DNA from: Helcococcus kunzii ATCC 51366
GTDB taxonomy: Bacteria; Bacillota; Clostridia; Tissierellales; Peptoniphilaceae
Length of the DNA: 64,000 nt
Assembly: GCF_000245755.1 (NCBI RefSeq)
Contig: NZ_JH601088.1
Location: forward strand, 1,616,111-1,680,110
Direction of reading: 5' to 3'
Translations under genes and position numbers: made by a program
Shown here: piece after piece, positions 39,289-48,109 of the stretch
Layout: each line of letters starts with the position of its first letter
Position numbering within the stretch: the stretch's first letter is position 1
The notes under the pieces: model-generated
The model's database searches: none
Seen by the model: the letters and a program-made list of their open reading frames with translations, nothing else
Told to the model about the DNA's origin: nothing

Positions 39289-40293
39289 TTAGAATACTCC
39301 TAGGAATCCACCAGCGATACCGATTACTAATAGTAAACCAATACCGTAGATTGGAGTCCATTTTTTCTTAGTGAATAAGAAGTAAAGCATCATTGTTAAT
39401 GCTAAAGGAATAGCGTTTGGAACGATTCCGTCCAAGATTTCTTGAACATTGATTTTAACTGGTTGTTTTTCATTTCTATTGAATTTGATTTCTGATTTGC
39501 CATTTCCTAAAGATACAACTGATGAATCATCTTTTAGTTTATCTGTGATTTTTCCATCTTTTTCTTCGTAAAGATATTTTGCATAATCAGGTAATTCTTT
39601 GTCATCAACTACTGCTACAACTGGAACAGCTACGTTAGTTTCCCCATTTGGAATTTCTAATTTAGTAGTTGTACCACCGTATAGGCAAGTTAATGCTCCT
39701 ACAACGAATACACCAAGTATTGATGCTGCTCTTGTAAATTCTTTTGCATTTGCGGTCAATATTCCGATGGCATTTGTACCCATCTTATATGACCAATGCA
39801 TTAGCCAATAACGAATACCGAATTGGAACACGTTAAATACTAATAAGAATATGAATGGTGCGGCAATGTTTCCTTGTAATGCCATGTTAGATGTCATACC
39901 TGCAACGATTGGTACAAGTGTGAACCAGAATAGTGCGTCACCGATACCACCAAGTGGTCCCATTGCAGAAACTCTAACCGCACGAATTGTTTGAATATCA
40001 GCTTTGTTTTGTTCAAGTGATAAAATTATTCCCATTACAAATGTTACTAAGAATGGGTGTGTGTTGAAAAATTCTAAGTTATGTGACATGGATGCTGATA
40101 AGTCGTCTTTATCAGTGTGAATTTTCTTCAATCCAGGCAACATACTGTATAGCCAGCCAGAAGCTTGCATTCTTTCATAGTTAAATGAAGCTTGTAAAAA
40201 TAGTGATCTCCACACCATTTTATTAAGTGTCTTTTTGTCTATTTTTTCAGCTGGAGTTGTGTTTTTATATGAACTAGGTATATTATATTCCAT
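39289..40293 (-). CDS. PTS mannose-family transporter subunit IID
   Basis: 334 residues, longer than most IID (about 270-300). EIID pattern ASFNYERMQASGWLYSMLPGL, GPLGGIGDALFWF. An extra ~55-residue hydrophilic insert (about 222-275, with VAVVDDKELPDYAKYLYEEKDG) sits between membrane helices, as in IID proteins of some streptococcal glycosaminoglycan or GalNAc PTS systems. GGAGGAG precedes the ATG. Confidence 0.9.
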   Translation of the reverse strand: MEYNIPSSYKNTTPAEKIDKKTLNKMVWRSLFLQASFNYERMQASGWLYSMLPGLKKIHTDKDDLSASMSHNLEFFNTHPFLVTFVMGIILSLEQNKADIQTIRAVRVSAMGPLGGIGDALFWFTLVPIVAGMTSNMALQGNIAAPFIFLLVFNVFQFGIRYWLMHWSYKMGTNAIGILTANAKEFTRAASILGVFVVGALTCLYGGTTTKLEIPNGETNVAVPVVAVVDDKELPDYAKYLYEEKDGKITDKLKDDSSVVSLGNGKSEIKFNRNEKQPVKINVQEILDGIVPNAIPLALTMMLYFLFTKKKWTPIYGIGLLLVIGIAGGFLGVF

Positions 40294-41077
40294 CTTCTTC
40301 TCCTCCAGTCGCTTCTATGTTTTTAAGTTTTGTTTGGATTTGGTAATCCCAGAATGCTATTGCAAATCCTATTAATGCAAGTAATAGTAATGCAGAACCA
40401 CCTAATTTACCTGTAGCCGCAACTATAACTGCAAGAGCAAATCCTGCAAAATAGAATCCCCATAAATCCTTTGATAACATTACTTTAAGTAATATTGCAA
40501 ACCCAACGTATCTCATCATTCCACCTGCTGCTGATAAACCATTCATCAACCATTCAGGTATTGCTTCAGCTATTTGCTTACCATATGATGCACCAGCTAA
40601 GAAGAATATTAAAACAATGATTCCAAATATTGTTCCTAAAGCTGCCATTGCAAAATAGTTAAGTTTTTCAATACCTTTTGTGTCAGCTTCGTGAGCATAC
40701 GCATCAGCTTTAGCCATTAATGGTGACATAAGTGTGAATATGAATGTTACACCATATTGTCCAAGTAATGCGAATGGTATTGCAGCTGCTACAGCCGCTG
40801 TTGGTTCAAATCCGGAAGTAATAGCAAATACAGTTGCCATAATTCCACCGATAACAGCATTTGGTGGTTGAGCTCCCCCAACAGGCATGTTACCAATTGT
40901 CATAAGTTGATAGGTCGCACCTACCACTAGTCCTGTGTCTACATCGCCTAAAATTGCACCAATTACAGGTCCCATTACAATAGGTTGATATATTGATTCT
41001 AGGAAACTGAACTGATCAATTGCAGCTATAAATGTAACTATAAACACAAGTACTATTTGTAAAATGTTATAATCCAT
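40283..41077 (-). CDS. PTS mannose-family transporter subunit IIC
   Basis: 264 residues, hydrophobic, EIIC-Man motifs GAILGDVDTGLVVGATYQLM and GGAQPPNAVIGG. The last 11 bp overlap the IID start. Acidic C-terminal tail as in the first IIC. Confidence 0.92.
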   Translation of the reverse strand: MDYNILQIVLVFIVTFIAAIDQFSFLESIYQPIVMGPVIGAILGDVDTGLVVGATYQLMTIGNMPVGGAQPPNAVIGGIMATVFAITSGFEPTAAVAAAIPFALLGQYGVTFIFTLMSPLMAKADAYAHEADTKGIEKLNYFAMAALGTIFGIIVLIFFLAGASYGKQIAEAIPEWLMNGLSAAGGMMRYVGFAILLKVMLSKDLWGFYFAGFALAVIVAATGKLGGSALLLLALIGFAIAFWDYQIQTKLKNIEATGGEEDGI

Positions 41078-41110
41078 TTTTTCCTCCTTTTATAGATTTT
41101 TATAACCGAA

Positions 41111-41590
41111 TTAATTATTAAATAGTTTGTCGATATTTTCTTTATTTTCTGAAGGAACTTTTCTGATTTCTAATTCAATACCTTTATCTCTAAGCTTCTT
41201 GAATGTTTCTACATCGTCATCATCAACTGCCACAACTCCAACAACAACTCTTTTACCTTCTGCCATGTGCATGTTTCCGATATTTACTTTATCAATTGGA
41301 ACTCCGCCTTCAACAAGTCTAAGTACATCTTGTGGAGTTTCACAAATTAAAAATATTTTTTGACGATCGGCTGCTTTCCCAATTACATCAATTGTTTTTT
41401 GAATGGAAAAATATCTTGTTGCAACTCCATTTGGTGCAGCCATGTCCATCAATCCTTGTCTCATCTTATCTTTCGCAACTTTATCATTAGCTACTAATAA
41501 TAAATTTGCACCAATATGATTTGTCCATTGTGTAGCTACTTGACCGTGTATTAGCCTATTGTCAATTCTTGTAAGTAAAATGTTTGGCAT
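41111..41590 (-). CDS. PTS mannose-family transporter subunit IIB
   Basis: 159 residues with His15 in RIDNRLIHGQVATQW as the phosphorylation site. Close relative of the IIB at 26824 over its whole length. Second gene of the YajC-IIB-IIC-IID-IIA operon. Confidence 0.92.
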   Translation of the reverse strand: MPNILLTRIDNRLIHGQVATQWTNHIGANLLLVANDKVAKDKMRQGLMDMAAPNGVATRYFSIQKTIDVIGKAADRQKIFLICETPQDVLRLVEGGVPIDKVNIGNMHMAEGKRVVVGVVAVDDDDVETFKKLRDKGIELEIRKVPSENKENIDKLFNN

Positions 41591-41608
41591 ATATTCCCCC
41601 CTTTTATT

Positions 41609-41893
41609 TTAATTAGATATAATCCTTGAAATGCTATATCTACTTGCCTTTACTTCTATACCTTTTGCTAATTCAACAAAAACAATATCATCTTTAACAC
41701 TTGTGATTTTTCCATATAAACCATTGGAAATCATTACTTCAGCACCAGGCTTTAATGATAAATGTATTTCTGAGAATTTTTTCTTTTGTTTAGTTATCTT
41801 CACTAAATTTACTATCTGCAAAATAAGCAACATAATTGCAATAATAATAAATAATGCAATACCTGCAGATAATATCTCTCGCCATGTTGGCAT
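41609..41893 (-). CDS. YajC-like small membrane protein in a PTS operon
   Basis: 94 residues: one membrane helix (~10-32) and a YajC domain (LKPGAEVMISNGLYGKITSVKDDIVFVELAKGIEVKASRYSI). YajC is usually an accessory subunit of SecDF. Extra yajC copies inside mannose-family PTS operons are known from streptococcal glycosaminoglycan/GalNAc loci, where their job is unclear. First gene of the operon here, under a clear regulated promoter. Confidence 0.8.
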   Translation of the reverse strand: MPTWREILSAGIALFIIIAIMLLILQIVNLVKITKQKKKFSEIHLSLKPGAEVMISNGLYGKITSVKDDIVFVELAKGIEVKASRYSISRIISN

Positions 41894-41925
41894 ATTACCT
41901 CCTTATTATGTTATATAAATATAAG

Positions 41926-41969
41926 TGGTTACTACCATTTTATTATAGCATACTTTCGACTATTTGCAA
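41926..41969 (-). promoter_or_regulatory. Promoter and GntR operator of the YajC-PTS operon
   Basis: Minus-strand reading: TTGCAA (41964-41969), 16-base gap, TATAAT (41942-41947), then operator TGGTAGTAACCA (41926-41937) four bases further. Same layout as the agaS promoter. Confidence 0.78.
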
Positions 41970-42238
41970 ACAATTTCTTCATAATTTATTAAATAAATAA
42001 TTTCTAATTAGCTGAATACTACTGATTGGCTCAATTACTCAGCTTTTATATAAAAAAAGATTTTTTTGACAATGATATCGAATCTATGATTTTGGGCATT
42101 TTACAGCATTTCAGAAACGTTTTATAAAAAATATAATTTTTATTATAATATAATGTTTAAATATAAGAAAACAAGCCATTTATAAGTATTAATCGTGTGA
42201 ATGTTTGATTTGTTTTTTGCAAATGAAATATATATATC
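41970..42238. other. AT-rich divergent intergenic segment
   Basis: Between the YajC-PTS promoter and the gntR promoter. Contains a possible AGCTGA...TCAGCT inverted repeat near 42009-42046 but no convincing gene. Short frames here overlap the promoter region and lack a ribosome binding site. Confidence 0.4.
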
Positions 42239-42283
42239 TTGTCTTAATGAATATAATGTAGTATAGTTAAATGGTAACGACCA
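42239..42283 (+). promoter_or_regulatory. Promoter and operator of gntR
   Basis: TTGTCT (42239-42244), 17-base gap, TATAGT (42262-42267), operator TGGTAACGACCA (42272-42283). A further half-palindromic pair TGGTTA...TTACCA follows at 42295-42315. Indicates autoregulation. Confidence 0.7.
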
Positions 42284-42463
42284 CTTAACCCCTGTGGTTA
42301 CTAAAAAGCTTACCACTAAAGATATTGAAAATAACCATTTTAAAATTTTGAATAGCAAACATAATGTATATATGCTAAAATTATAAATATAAGTAAATAT
42401 GAATTATAGAAAAAGCAAAAAATTCATATTTTTATTAAATATTGAGATTAAGAGAGGAAAATT

Positions 42464-43180
42464 TTGGAAGAAACAAATACTCTTTATAAAAAGTTAATAA
42501 TGTCACTAAAAGAAGAAATATCTAATATGGATGTAGGTGATAAGATACCGTCTGAAAGACAACTATGTAATATTTACGACATTTCACGTACAACGGTTAG
42601 AAATGCGATTACCGATTTAGAACATTCCGGATTGTTGGAGAGAATTCAAGGTAAAGGTACTTTTGTTGCCAAACCTAAAGATAATAGACAAAACCTGTCA
42701 AATTACTACTCATTCACCGAAACAACACGAGAAATCGGTAAAACACCTAAAACCGTTATTTTAGAATACCATATTAGAACTCTGGATAAAGAAAATCTTG
42801 AAATCTTAGACGCAGAAGAAGATGAGCTATTTATCGACTTCACAAGACTTAGATTGGCAGACAACGAGCCGATGCTTTTAGAAACAACATATCTTAAATA
42901 TGATGAATTCCCAGATATTACAAAGAAACTTCTTGAGGAATTGCCACTATATGAAATATTTGAACAAAAATATAATAGAAAGATTGTTAAAGTCACTGAA
43001 ACATTCTCAGCGACAGTTCTAAACAGAGAGCAATCCTCACATCTAAAAGCCAAAGATCACTCGTCATGTCTAAAAATTACACGTTTCTCTTACGACAAGG
43101 GCAACAATGTGATTGAATTTACAAGATCTTATGCGCCTGAAGACAGATTTAATTATGAAACAACTTACTATCCTAAATAA
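42464..43180 (+). CDS. GntR/HutC family regulator with UTRA domain, likely amino-sugar PTS repressor
   Basis: 238 residues from TTG 42464, preceded by AGAGAGGA. Winged HTH at ~8-75 (PSERQLCNIYDISRTTVRNAITDLEHSGLLERIQGKGTF) and UTRA at ~95-235. It is divergent from the YajC-PTS operon, and both promoters carry TGGTNNTNACCA operators, also found before lacC, agaS and the first PTS. By family knowledge (AgaR2/NagR-like GntR proteins) the effector is probably a hexosamine-6-phosphate. Confidence 0.9.
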   Translation: MEETNTLYKKLIMSLKEEISNMDVGDKIPSERQLCNIYDISRTTVRNAITDLEHSGLLERIQGKGTFVAKPKDNRQNLSNYYSFTETTREIGKTPKTVILEYHIRTLDKENLEILDAEEDELFIDFTRLRLADNEPMLLETTYLKYDEFPDITKKLLEELPLYEIFEQKYNRKIVKVTETFSATVLNREQSSHLKAKDHSSCLKITRFSYDKGNNVIEFTRSYAPEDRFNYETTYYPK

Positions 43181-43190
43181 ACTTATTTAA

Positions 43191-43244
43191 AAGAAGAGGA
43201 GCTATTGCAGAATGACTTTTGGTTATTCTGTAACAGCTCTTCTT
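43191..43244. terminator. Bidirectional terminator between gntR and the fructose PTS operon
   Basis: AAGAAGAGGAGCTATTGCAG pairs with the stretch ending CTGTAACAGCTCTTCTTTT around CTTTTG. Shares GTTATTCTGTAACAGCTC with the terminator at 25152-25210. Confidence 0.85.
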
Positions 43245-43252
43245 TTACATCT

Positions 43253-43696
43253 CTACGCCGACAACACCCCCATTATCTCCGCCTTATCATCAGTCGTTTT
43301 AAGGATGTTTACATTCTCTGCTTTCATCAATTTTTTAGAGACGGTTGCTAAATTTCTCAAATGTTCTTCTTCACCCTTTCCTTTTGGAATTAGGAAGGAA
43401 ATGATGACTTCAACAGGGTTTTCGTCTAATGTTTCCCAATCGCTGATTTGTTGTGCATTCCTAAGAAATAGTATTTTTGGTTTCTTGATTGAATCGGATT
43501 TTGCGTGTGGAATGGAAAATCCGTTTATCATTCCTGTTGAGCCTACTTCTTCTCTTTCTAAATAGGCGTTGTATACATCATCAATGGAATCGCTAATACC
43601 TGCCTCTACAGAAATTTCCGCTAATCTTTTTAAGACTTCATTTCTTGTTGATAAATTTTCTGATAGAAAAATGTCTTTTTCTGTAATTAATGCCAT
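43253..43696 (-). CDS. PTS fructose-family subunit IIA
   Basis: 147 residues, PTS_EIIA_2 domain with the phosphorylated His in GFSIPHAKSDSI (about residue 66). Start has AAAGGAG upstream. Third gene of the operon 1-phosphofructokinase, IIBC, IIA, and last before the terminator. Confidence 0.92.
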   Translation of the reverse strand: MALITEKDIFLSENLSTRNEVLKRLAEISVEAGISDSIDDVYNAYLEREEVGSTGMINGFSIPHAKSDSIKKPKILFLRNAQQISDWETLDENPVEVIISFLIPKGKGEEEHLRNLATVSKKLMKAENVNILKTTDDKAEIMGVLSA

Positions 43697-43708
43697 TTTA
43701 TTGCTCCT

Positions 43709-45100
43709 TTATTTCGATTTTTTTCTTGTCATTCCTAATGCTACGGCTCCAACTAAAGAACCTATCAATATTGCTATTACCCATTGGAATGGATGTGTAA
43801 CCACTGGTAACACTAAGAATCCACCATGTGGTGCTGGCACTTGCACCTTAAACAAATAGGTCAAAACGGCTGCAACAGATGATCCTAACATAAAGCTTGG
43901 TATTGCCTTTAATGGATCTTTTGCGGCAAATGGAATTGCCCCTTCTGTGATGTGAGTTGAGCCAAGAATTGCATTCACATACGCTGAGTTCTTTTCTTCT
44001 TTTGTGAATCTGTCCTTAAATAGTAATGCTGAGAATGTTGTTATTAATGGTGGTGCAATACATGCAGCAGATACCCCTGCCATAAATGAGTAATTTCCTT
44101 GTGCAAGCAATGCTGTACCTGTAACATATGCTGCTTTATTGATTGGTCCACCAAAGTCAAATGCGCACATTACTCCTACTATTATTCCTAGAAGTATTGG
44201 GTTTGAACCTTCAAAACCAGCCAAGAAGTCCATCATGCTCTCGTTGATTGAATTCATAGGTGCGACAACTATTGTCATAATCAAACCGACAATCACAACA
44301 CTTAGGACTGGATAAAGGAATATCGCTTTTAATCCATCTAATTTCTTAGATAAACCTCTCAATGCTCTTTCTAGCAATTTGATTGTATAACCTGCTAAGA
44401 AACCACCTAAAATACCACCAAGGAAACCAGCTCCGCCACTACTTGCTATCATACCAGCTACAAAACCTGACACTAACGCTGGTCTCTTACCAATACTTTG
44501 AGCAATATAAGCTGAAAGAATAGGAGTCATTAATCCCATTGCAACTCCACCGACTTGATTAAATCTCGCAGCAATTTCATTGAATTGTTCATTGTTTGGA
44601 TCGGAAGAATATATTCCCCATAAAAATGAAATAGCGATTAAAACCCCACCACTTACTACAAATGGTAGCATGTGAGATACACCATTCATCAAGTGTTTAT
44701 AGATTTGTCTACCAATGCTATTTGAATCTGATCCATCCGCATCATTCGTTAAAATATTTGAATCTTCATTGTCAATAGGATACTTTACTTTCCCTTTTCC
44801 AGCCAATGCATCTTGAATCAATTTTTCAGGTTGCTTGATTCCCTGTAAAACTGGAACATCTATGATTCTCTTTCCCTTAAATCTTTCATCGTGAACATCT
44901 TTATCAGAGGCAATAATGACAGCTTCCGCTTCTCGAATCTCTTCATTTGTCAATTCATTTTCGATGCCCACTTGTCCATGAGTTTCTACCTTAATGGTAA
45001 CACCCAATTTTTCAGCAGCTTCTTCCAATTTTTCCTGCGCCATATATGTGTGTGCAATACCTGTTGTACACCCAGTGGCAGCAATTATTCTGTACTTCAT
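43709..45100 (-). CDS. PTS fructose-family subunits IIB and IIC fused
   Basis: 463 residues. IIB domain ~1-100 with the phosphorylated Cys in AATGCTTGIAHTYMAQ; linker ~100-130; IIC ~135-455 with about ten helices and motifs such as GGPINKAAYVTG and GSTHITEGAIPFAAKDP. Imports fructose (or a close ketose) as the 1-phosphate, matching the 1-phosphofructokinase whose stop overlaps its start by 4 bp. Confidence 0.93.
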   Translation of the reverse strand: MKYRIIAATGCTTGIAHTYMAQEKLEEAAEKLGVTIKVETHGQVGIENELTNEEIREAEAVIIASDKDVHDERFKGKRIIDVPVLQGIKQPEKLIQDALAGKGKVKYPIDNEDSNILTNDADGSDSNSIGRQIYKHLMNGVSHMLPFVVSGGVLIAISFLWGIYSSDPNNEQFNEIAARFNQVGGVAMGLMTPILSAYIAQSIGKRPALVSGFVAGMIASSGGAGFLGGILGGFLAGYTIKLLERALRGLSKKLDGLKAIFLYPVLSVVIVGLIMTIVVAPMNSINESMMDFLAGFEGSNPILLGIIVGVMCAFDFGGPINKAAYVTGTALLAQGNYSFMAGVSAACIAPPLITTFSALLFKDRFTKEEKNSAYVNAILGSTHITEGAIPFAAKDPLKAIPSFMLGSSVAAVLTYLFKVQVPAPHGGFLVLPVVTHPFQWVIAILIGSLVGAVALGMTRKKSK

Positions 45101-46035
45101 TCGTTCCCCCTTCTTAAATTTTCCACTTTTATTTGTTTCATCAATTCATCAACATCTTCAAAATTAGTTAGGTTTTCTCTAAAAGCAGTAGAACTACCCG
45201 CAGCAACTGATTTTTTTAATGCCTCTTCTGGAGAATTATTTTTCATAATCTCCCCTACATACGTTGCAAGCAATGTATCCCCCGCCATTGCTGTATTTAC
45301 CACTTGCCCCTTTGGAGCGTTACAATAAATAATCATGTCATTATTGATAAACATCGCACCTTCGCTTCCCAATGAAAGCAATATATTTTGAGCACCCATT
45401 CTTAACAACTCTTGACTCAATCGAATAAACTGTTCTCCATCCTTTACTTCTTCATTAAACCATGCGCAAAGTTCATCTTCATTTGGTTTTAGTAGGAATG
45501 GTCTATATTTGCATAAGTTTTTTACAAACATTGAAGAATTGTCTATTATCAACTTTACAGATTTTTCTTCTGTAATCTTACAAATCTCCTTCAGATATTC
45601 TTCATCTATTCCCTCTGGAAAACTTCCATTTATCGATAAAACATCATCCTTCTTCAAATTTTGTCTCAAATATTCGACAAATTCCTTTTTAGCCTCTTCC
45701 GAAATTTTTGGGCCCGGATTAACTTGAGTATATTCAGAATCCTCAGATAAAACCTTTGTGAATATATTAATCCTCGTTATCCCATCAACCTCTGGAAAAT
45801 AAGTCTTAAGCCCCTGTTTTTCAATCTCTTCTTCAATAAAGTCACCTGTAAATCCTGCCTTAAATCCGGTAACAGTGCTCTCTATCCCCAATTCTTTCAA
45901 AACCAAAGAAAAATTTACACCCTTACCATTTGCAGTTAATTCTGTATAATTTGTTCTATTTACAGTGTTTGGTTCTAATCTTTCAGTCTCTACAAATAAG
46001 TCAATTGCTAAATTTGCTGTAAATGAATATATCAT
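45097..46035 (-). CDS. fruK: 1-Phosphofructokinase (PfkB family)
   Basis: About 312 residues. Start chosen at ATG 46035 (MIYSFTANLAID), since the upstream in-frame ATG at 46047 overlaps the GGAGG site. PfkB motifs: ELTANGKGVNFSLVLKELG and NTAMAGDTLLATYVG with catalytic Asp. The first gene of a fruK-IIBC-IIA operon, so fructose-1-P is the likely substrate. Tagatose-6-P kinase is the other option within the family. Confidence 0.88.
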   Translation of the reverse strand: MIYSFTANLAIDLFVETERLEPNTVNRTNYTELTANGKGVNFSLVLKELGIESTVTGFKAGFTGDFIEEEIEKQGLKTYFPEVDGITRINIFTKVLSEDSEYTQVNPGPKISEEAKKEFVEYLRQNLKKDDVLSINGSFPEGIDEEYLKEICKITEEKSVKLIIDNSSMFVKNLCKYRPFLLKPNEDELCAWFNEEVKDGEQFIRLSQELLRMGAQNILLSLGSEGAMFINNDMIIYCNAPKGQVVNTAMAGDTLLATYVGEIMKNNSPEEALKKSVAAGSSTAFRENLTNFEDVDELMKQIKVENLRRGNE

Positions 46036-46109
46036 ACATTCCTCCATTTCTACTTTAATTATATCATTAGGATGTTTTGTAAAATCATATTAAATATACC
46101 CTTTTACTC

Positions 46110-46430
46110 TCATTCTATTTCATGAAAAAAATTTATAGTTTCCTTTAACTCCTCACTAAAATCACTAATCTCTTCTATTGAAATAGCACCATCATTAATT
46201 AGCCTCGCAATATCAAATACCATATTAGACCTGCTTAACATAAGCCTTACACCAGGCTTCTTCTTATCACTATTAATCCTTTTTTCTAAAGCCCAAAACT
46301 TTGTAGATACAGGCAAATCCCTATCCAAACAATTAGCATATTCATCTAAAAGTCTTTCCATATATCTTTCTTGCCATCCTATAATTTTCTTCTTAAATAG
46401 TCTCCAATCTGACTCTAAAGGCTTATACAT
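46110..46430 (-). CDS. Conserved hypothetical protein, small helical family
   Basis: About 106 residues from ATG 46430 (MYKPLESDWRLF), seven bases after GAGGAG; a longer start at 46520 has no such site. The sequence pattern SDWRLFKKKIIGWQERYMERL, KFWALEKRINSDKKKPGV, FDIARLINDGAISIEEISDFSEELKE resembles a small uncharacterised family seen in Firmicutes and sometimes mislabelled as multidrug transporter. It has no membrane helix. Function unknown. Confidence 0.7.
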   Translation of the reverse strand: MYKPLESDWRLFKKKIIGWQERYMERLLDEYANCLDRDLPVSTKFWALEKRINSDKKKPGVRLMLSRSNMVFDIARLINDGAISIEEISDFSEELKETINFFHEIE

Positions 46431-46520
46431 TTTATCTCCTCTCCGTTTTTCCATAATAGATCTTAAACTATTATTATATCTAGGTTTTGTAGATATATTT
46501 GGAAAAACTTCTTTTTTCAT

Positions 46521-46888
46521 TATATCTTAAATAATTCGAAATATTCTAGTTATAATTAAATTTGTAATTTGGTGAAATTGAATCTTTATATTTTGTTAGC
46601 GAGAATGGGATTACATGTGAAAATGAGAAAATTAGTTTTACACATGTAGGATTTCTAAAATTACATGCGGGAATGAAAAAGTTAAGTTTACACATGTAAT
46701 TCCATACTTGCGTTTACATGCGTAATATGGAGAGTGCAAATCACACATGTAAAATTACACTTTTGTCTACATGTGGGAATGAGAAATTGCGGATTAGACA
46801 TGTAAAATTGCACTTTTCTATACATGCGAGAATGAAGAATTGGGAAATACACATGTAAAACAACTTTCCTTATCCAAATAATAAAAAA
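46521..46888. other. Intergenic region holding a hairpin array
   Basis: No gene seen. About 80 bases of AT-rich leader, then the third ACATGT-type array (46611-46858), then the GH38 operon terminator. Confidence 0.6.
46611..46858. repeat. Hairpin array, ACATGY type, third copy, five units
   Basis: Units start at 46611, 46661, 46714, 46767 and 46820 (intervals 50, 53, 53, 53). Left arms are TTACATGTG or TTACATGCG, right arms TACACATGTAA, with loops such as GGAATGAAAAAGTTAAG. Loops differ from those of the arrays at 17.7 and 24.2 kb, so this is a separate lineage of the same design. Confidence 0.85.
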
Positions 46889-46889
46889 T

Positions 46890-46950
46890 AAAAAGACCCA
46901 ATAATTAAGAAAACAAATATATGTAATGTTTTCAAAATCATTAGGTCTTT
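46890..46950 (-). terminator. Terminator of the GH38 operon
   Basis: AAAAGACCCAATAATT pairs with AATCATTAGGTCTTT across a loop of about 30 bases. Imperfect but with A/T runs on both sides. Confidence 0.65.
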
Positions 46951-46974
46951 ATCTATCTACTAATTAGCTATATT

Positions 46975-48109
46975 TTATTTTATATATAAACTAATATAAT
47001 CATATGGTTCAATAATCTTAGCACTATCTACTCGTTCCTCTAAAGCATTAATAAATTTGGAATCATCTATTAACTGCTTGTCTAAATTAATAGTTTTTTT
47101 AGTAGGATTGGCTAATCTAATCACATATCCAGCACTATTAAAATATGATGGATATATAGCTGAAATAATATAATCTTTTGAGAGATTTATGCCTTTATAT
47201 TCTTTTGGTAGTTTTTTCTTATCACTTTGTAATGGCCAAATTTTATTATCTAATCTATAGATAAATTTATTTAGTTTTTGACTTTGATAAGAAATTGATG
47301 GCGATAATCTTTCTAAAGATTTTTTATATATTTTATTCTCATCAAATGTTCCTTCATCTAGCTTAAACGCAAACCTTCTATATACTTTCCCCGTTTCTTG
47401 AGCTAGTGGTGTTGGCATCATTATATGACCTTCATTTGTGGTATCTCCTGAAGCTCTACCAGGTCTCCATTCTAAATCAGGTTTCCCTAATTGTCCAGTT
47501 GTGGCAAATAAAGTGAAGTATAAATAATTATTTTTTCTTTCATACTCTTTTATAGCATCGAAGTATGTTGTAAAAATGTACCCATCATGCAATACGGAAA
47601 CAGATTTATCAAATATTTCTATGTTTTCCGGTTTCTCTACATATTTTTTTTGCCATTCTTCTGGTATAACTTTAGTTGAATTATAGTTAAATCCATTCTG
47701 TATTTGAGCGATGGATTTTCCATCTTCTGATAATACATTTATCCTTAATCTCAATCTATGAGATAAAGTATTATTATCAAACTCTAATTTAGTTTCTATA
47801 GTCCCATCATGTAAAATAGAAATATATAGTTTATATCTTACTTCAACTTTATTTTCAGTATTATTGATTCTATCATCTAAATCATAAGGCAAATAATCTT
47901 TACCTTCTACCACAAGTTGATCTGTAATACTTCCCTTTTTATTAAATGCAGAATCAAACGTTAATATTTTTTCTTTTTCTTGTGGTAATGGAGAAAAATC
48001 ATAGGTATCTCCATCATTACCCTGATCTGTTAATGTAAAAAGATTTTCTATTATAAGGTTATCTTCGAAATATAAGTTTATCCTTGAATCTTCAAAAATA
48101 ATTTTTAAA
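46975..48109 (-). pseudogene. GH38 alpha-mannosidase, C-terminal part after a frameshift
   Basis: From the T9 run at 48110-48118 this frame reads NLKIIFEDSRINLYFEDNLIIENLFTLTDQGNDGDTYDFSP and runs open to the stop at 46975, giving the C-terminal beta-sandwich domains of GH38 (DxSINLYF and NxGDTYDFSP are typical; TPLAQETGKVYRRFAFKL further on). An ATG-initiated frame begins only at 47913. Inserting one A in the coding strand would join it to the upstream part for a total of about 868 residues, normal for MngB-like enzymes. Confidence 0.82.

Noticed and set aside
42143..42358. 71-codon minus-strand frame with hydrophobic start
   Set aside because: Covers the gntR promoter and operator and lacks a Shine-Dalgarno sequence.
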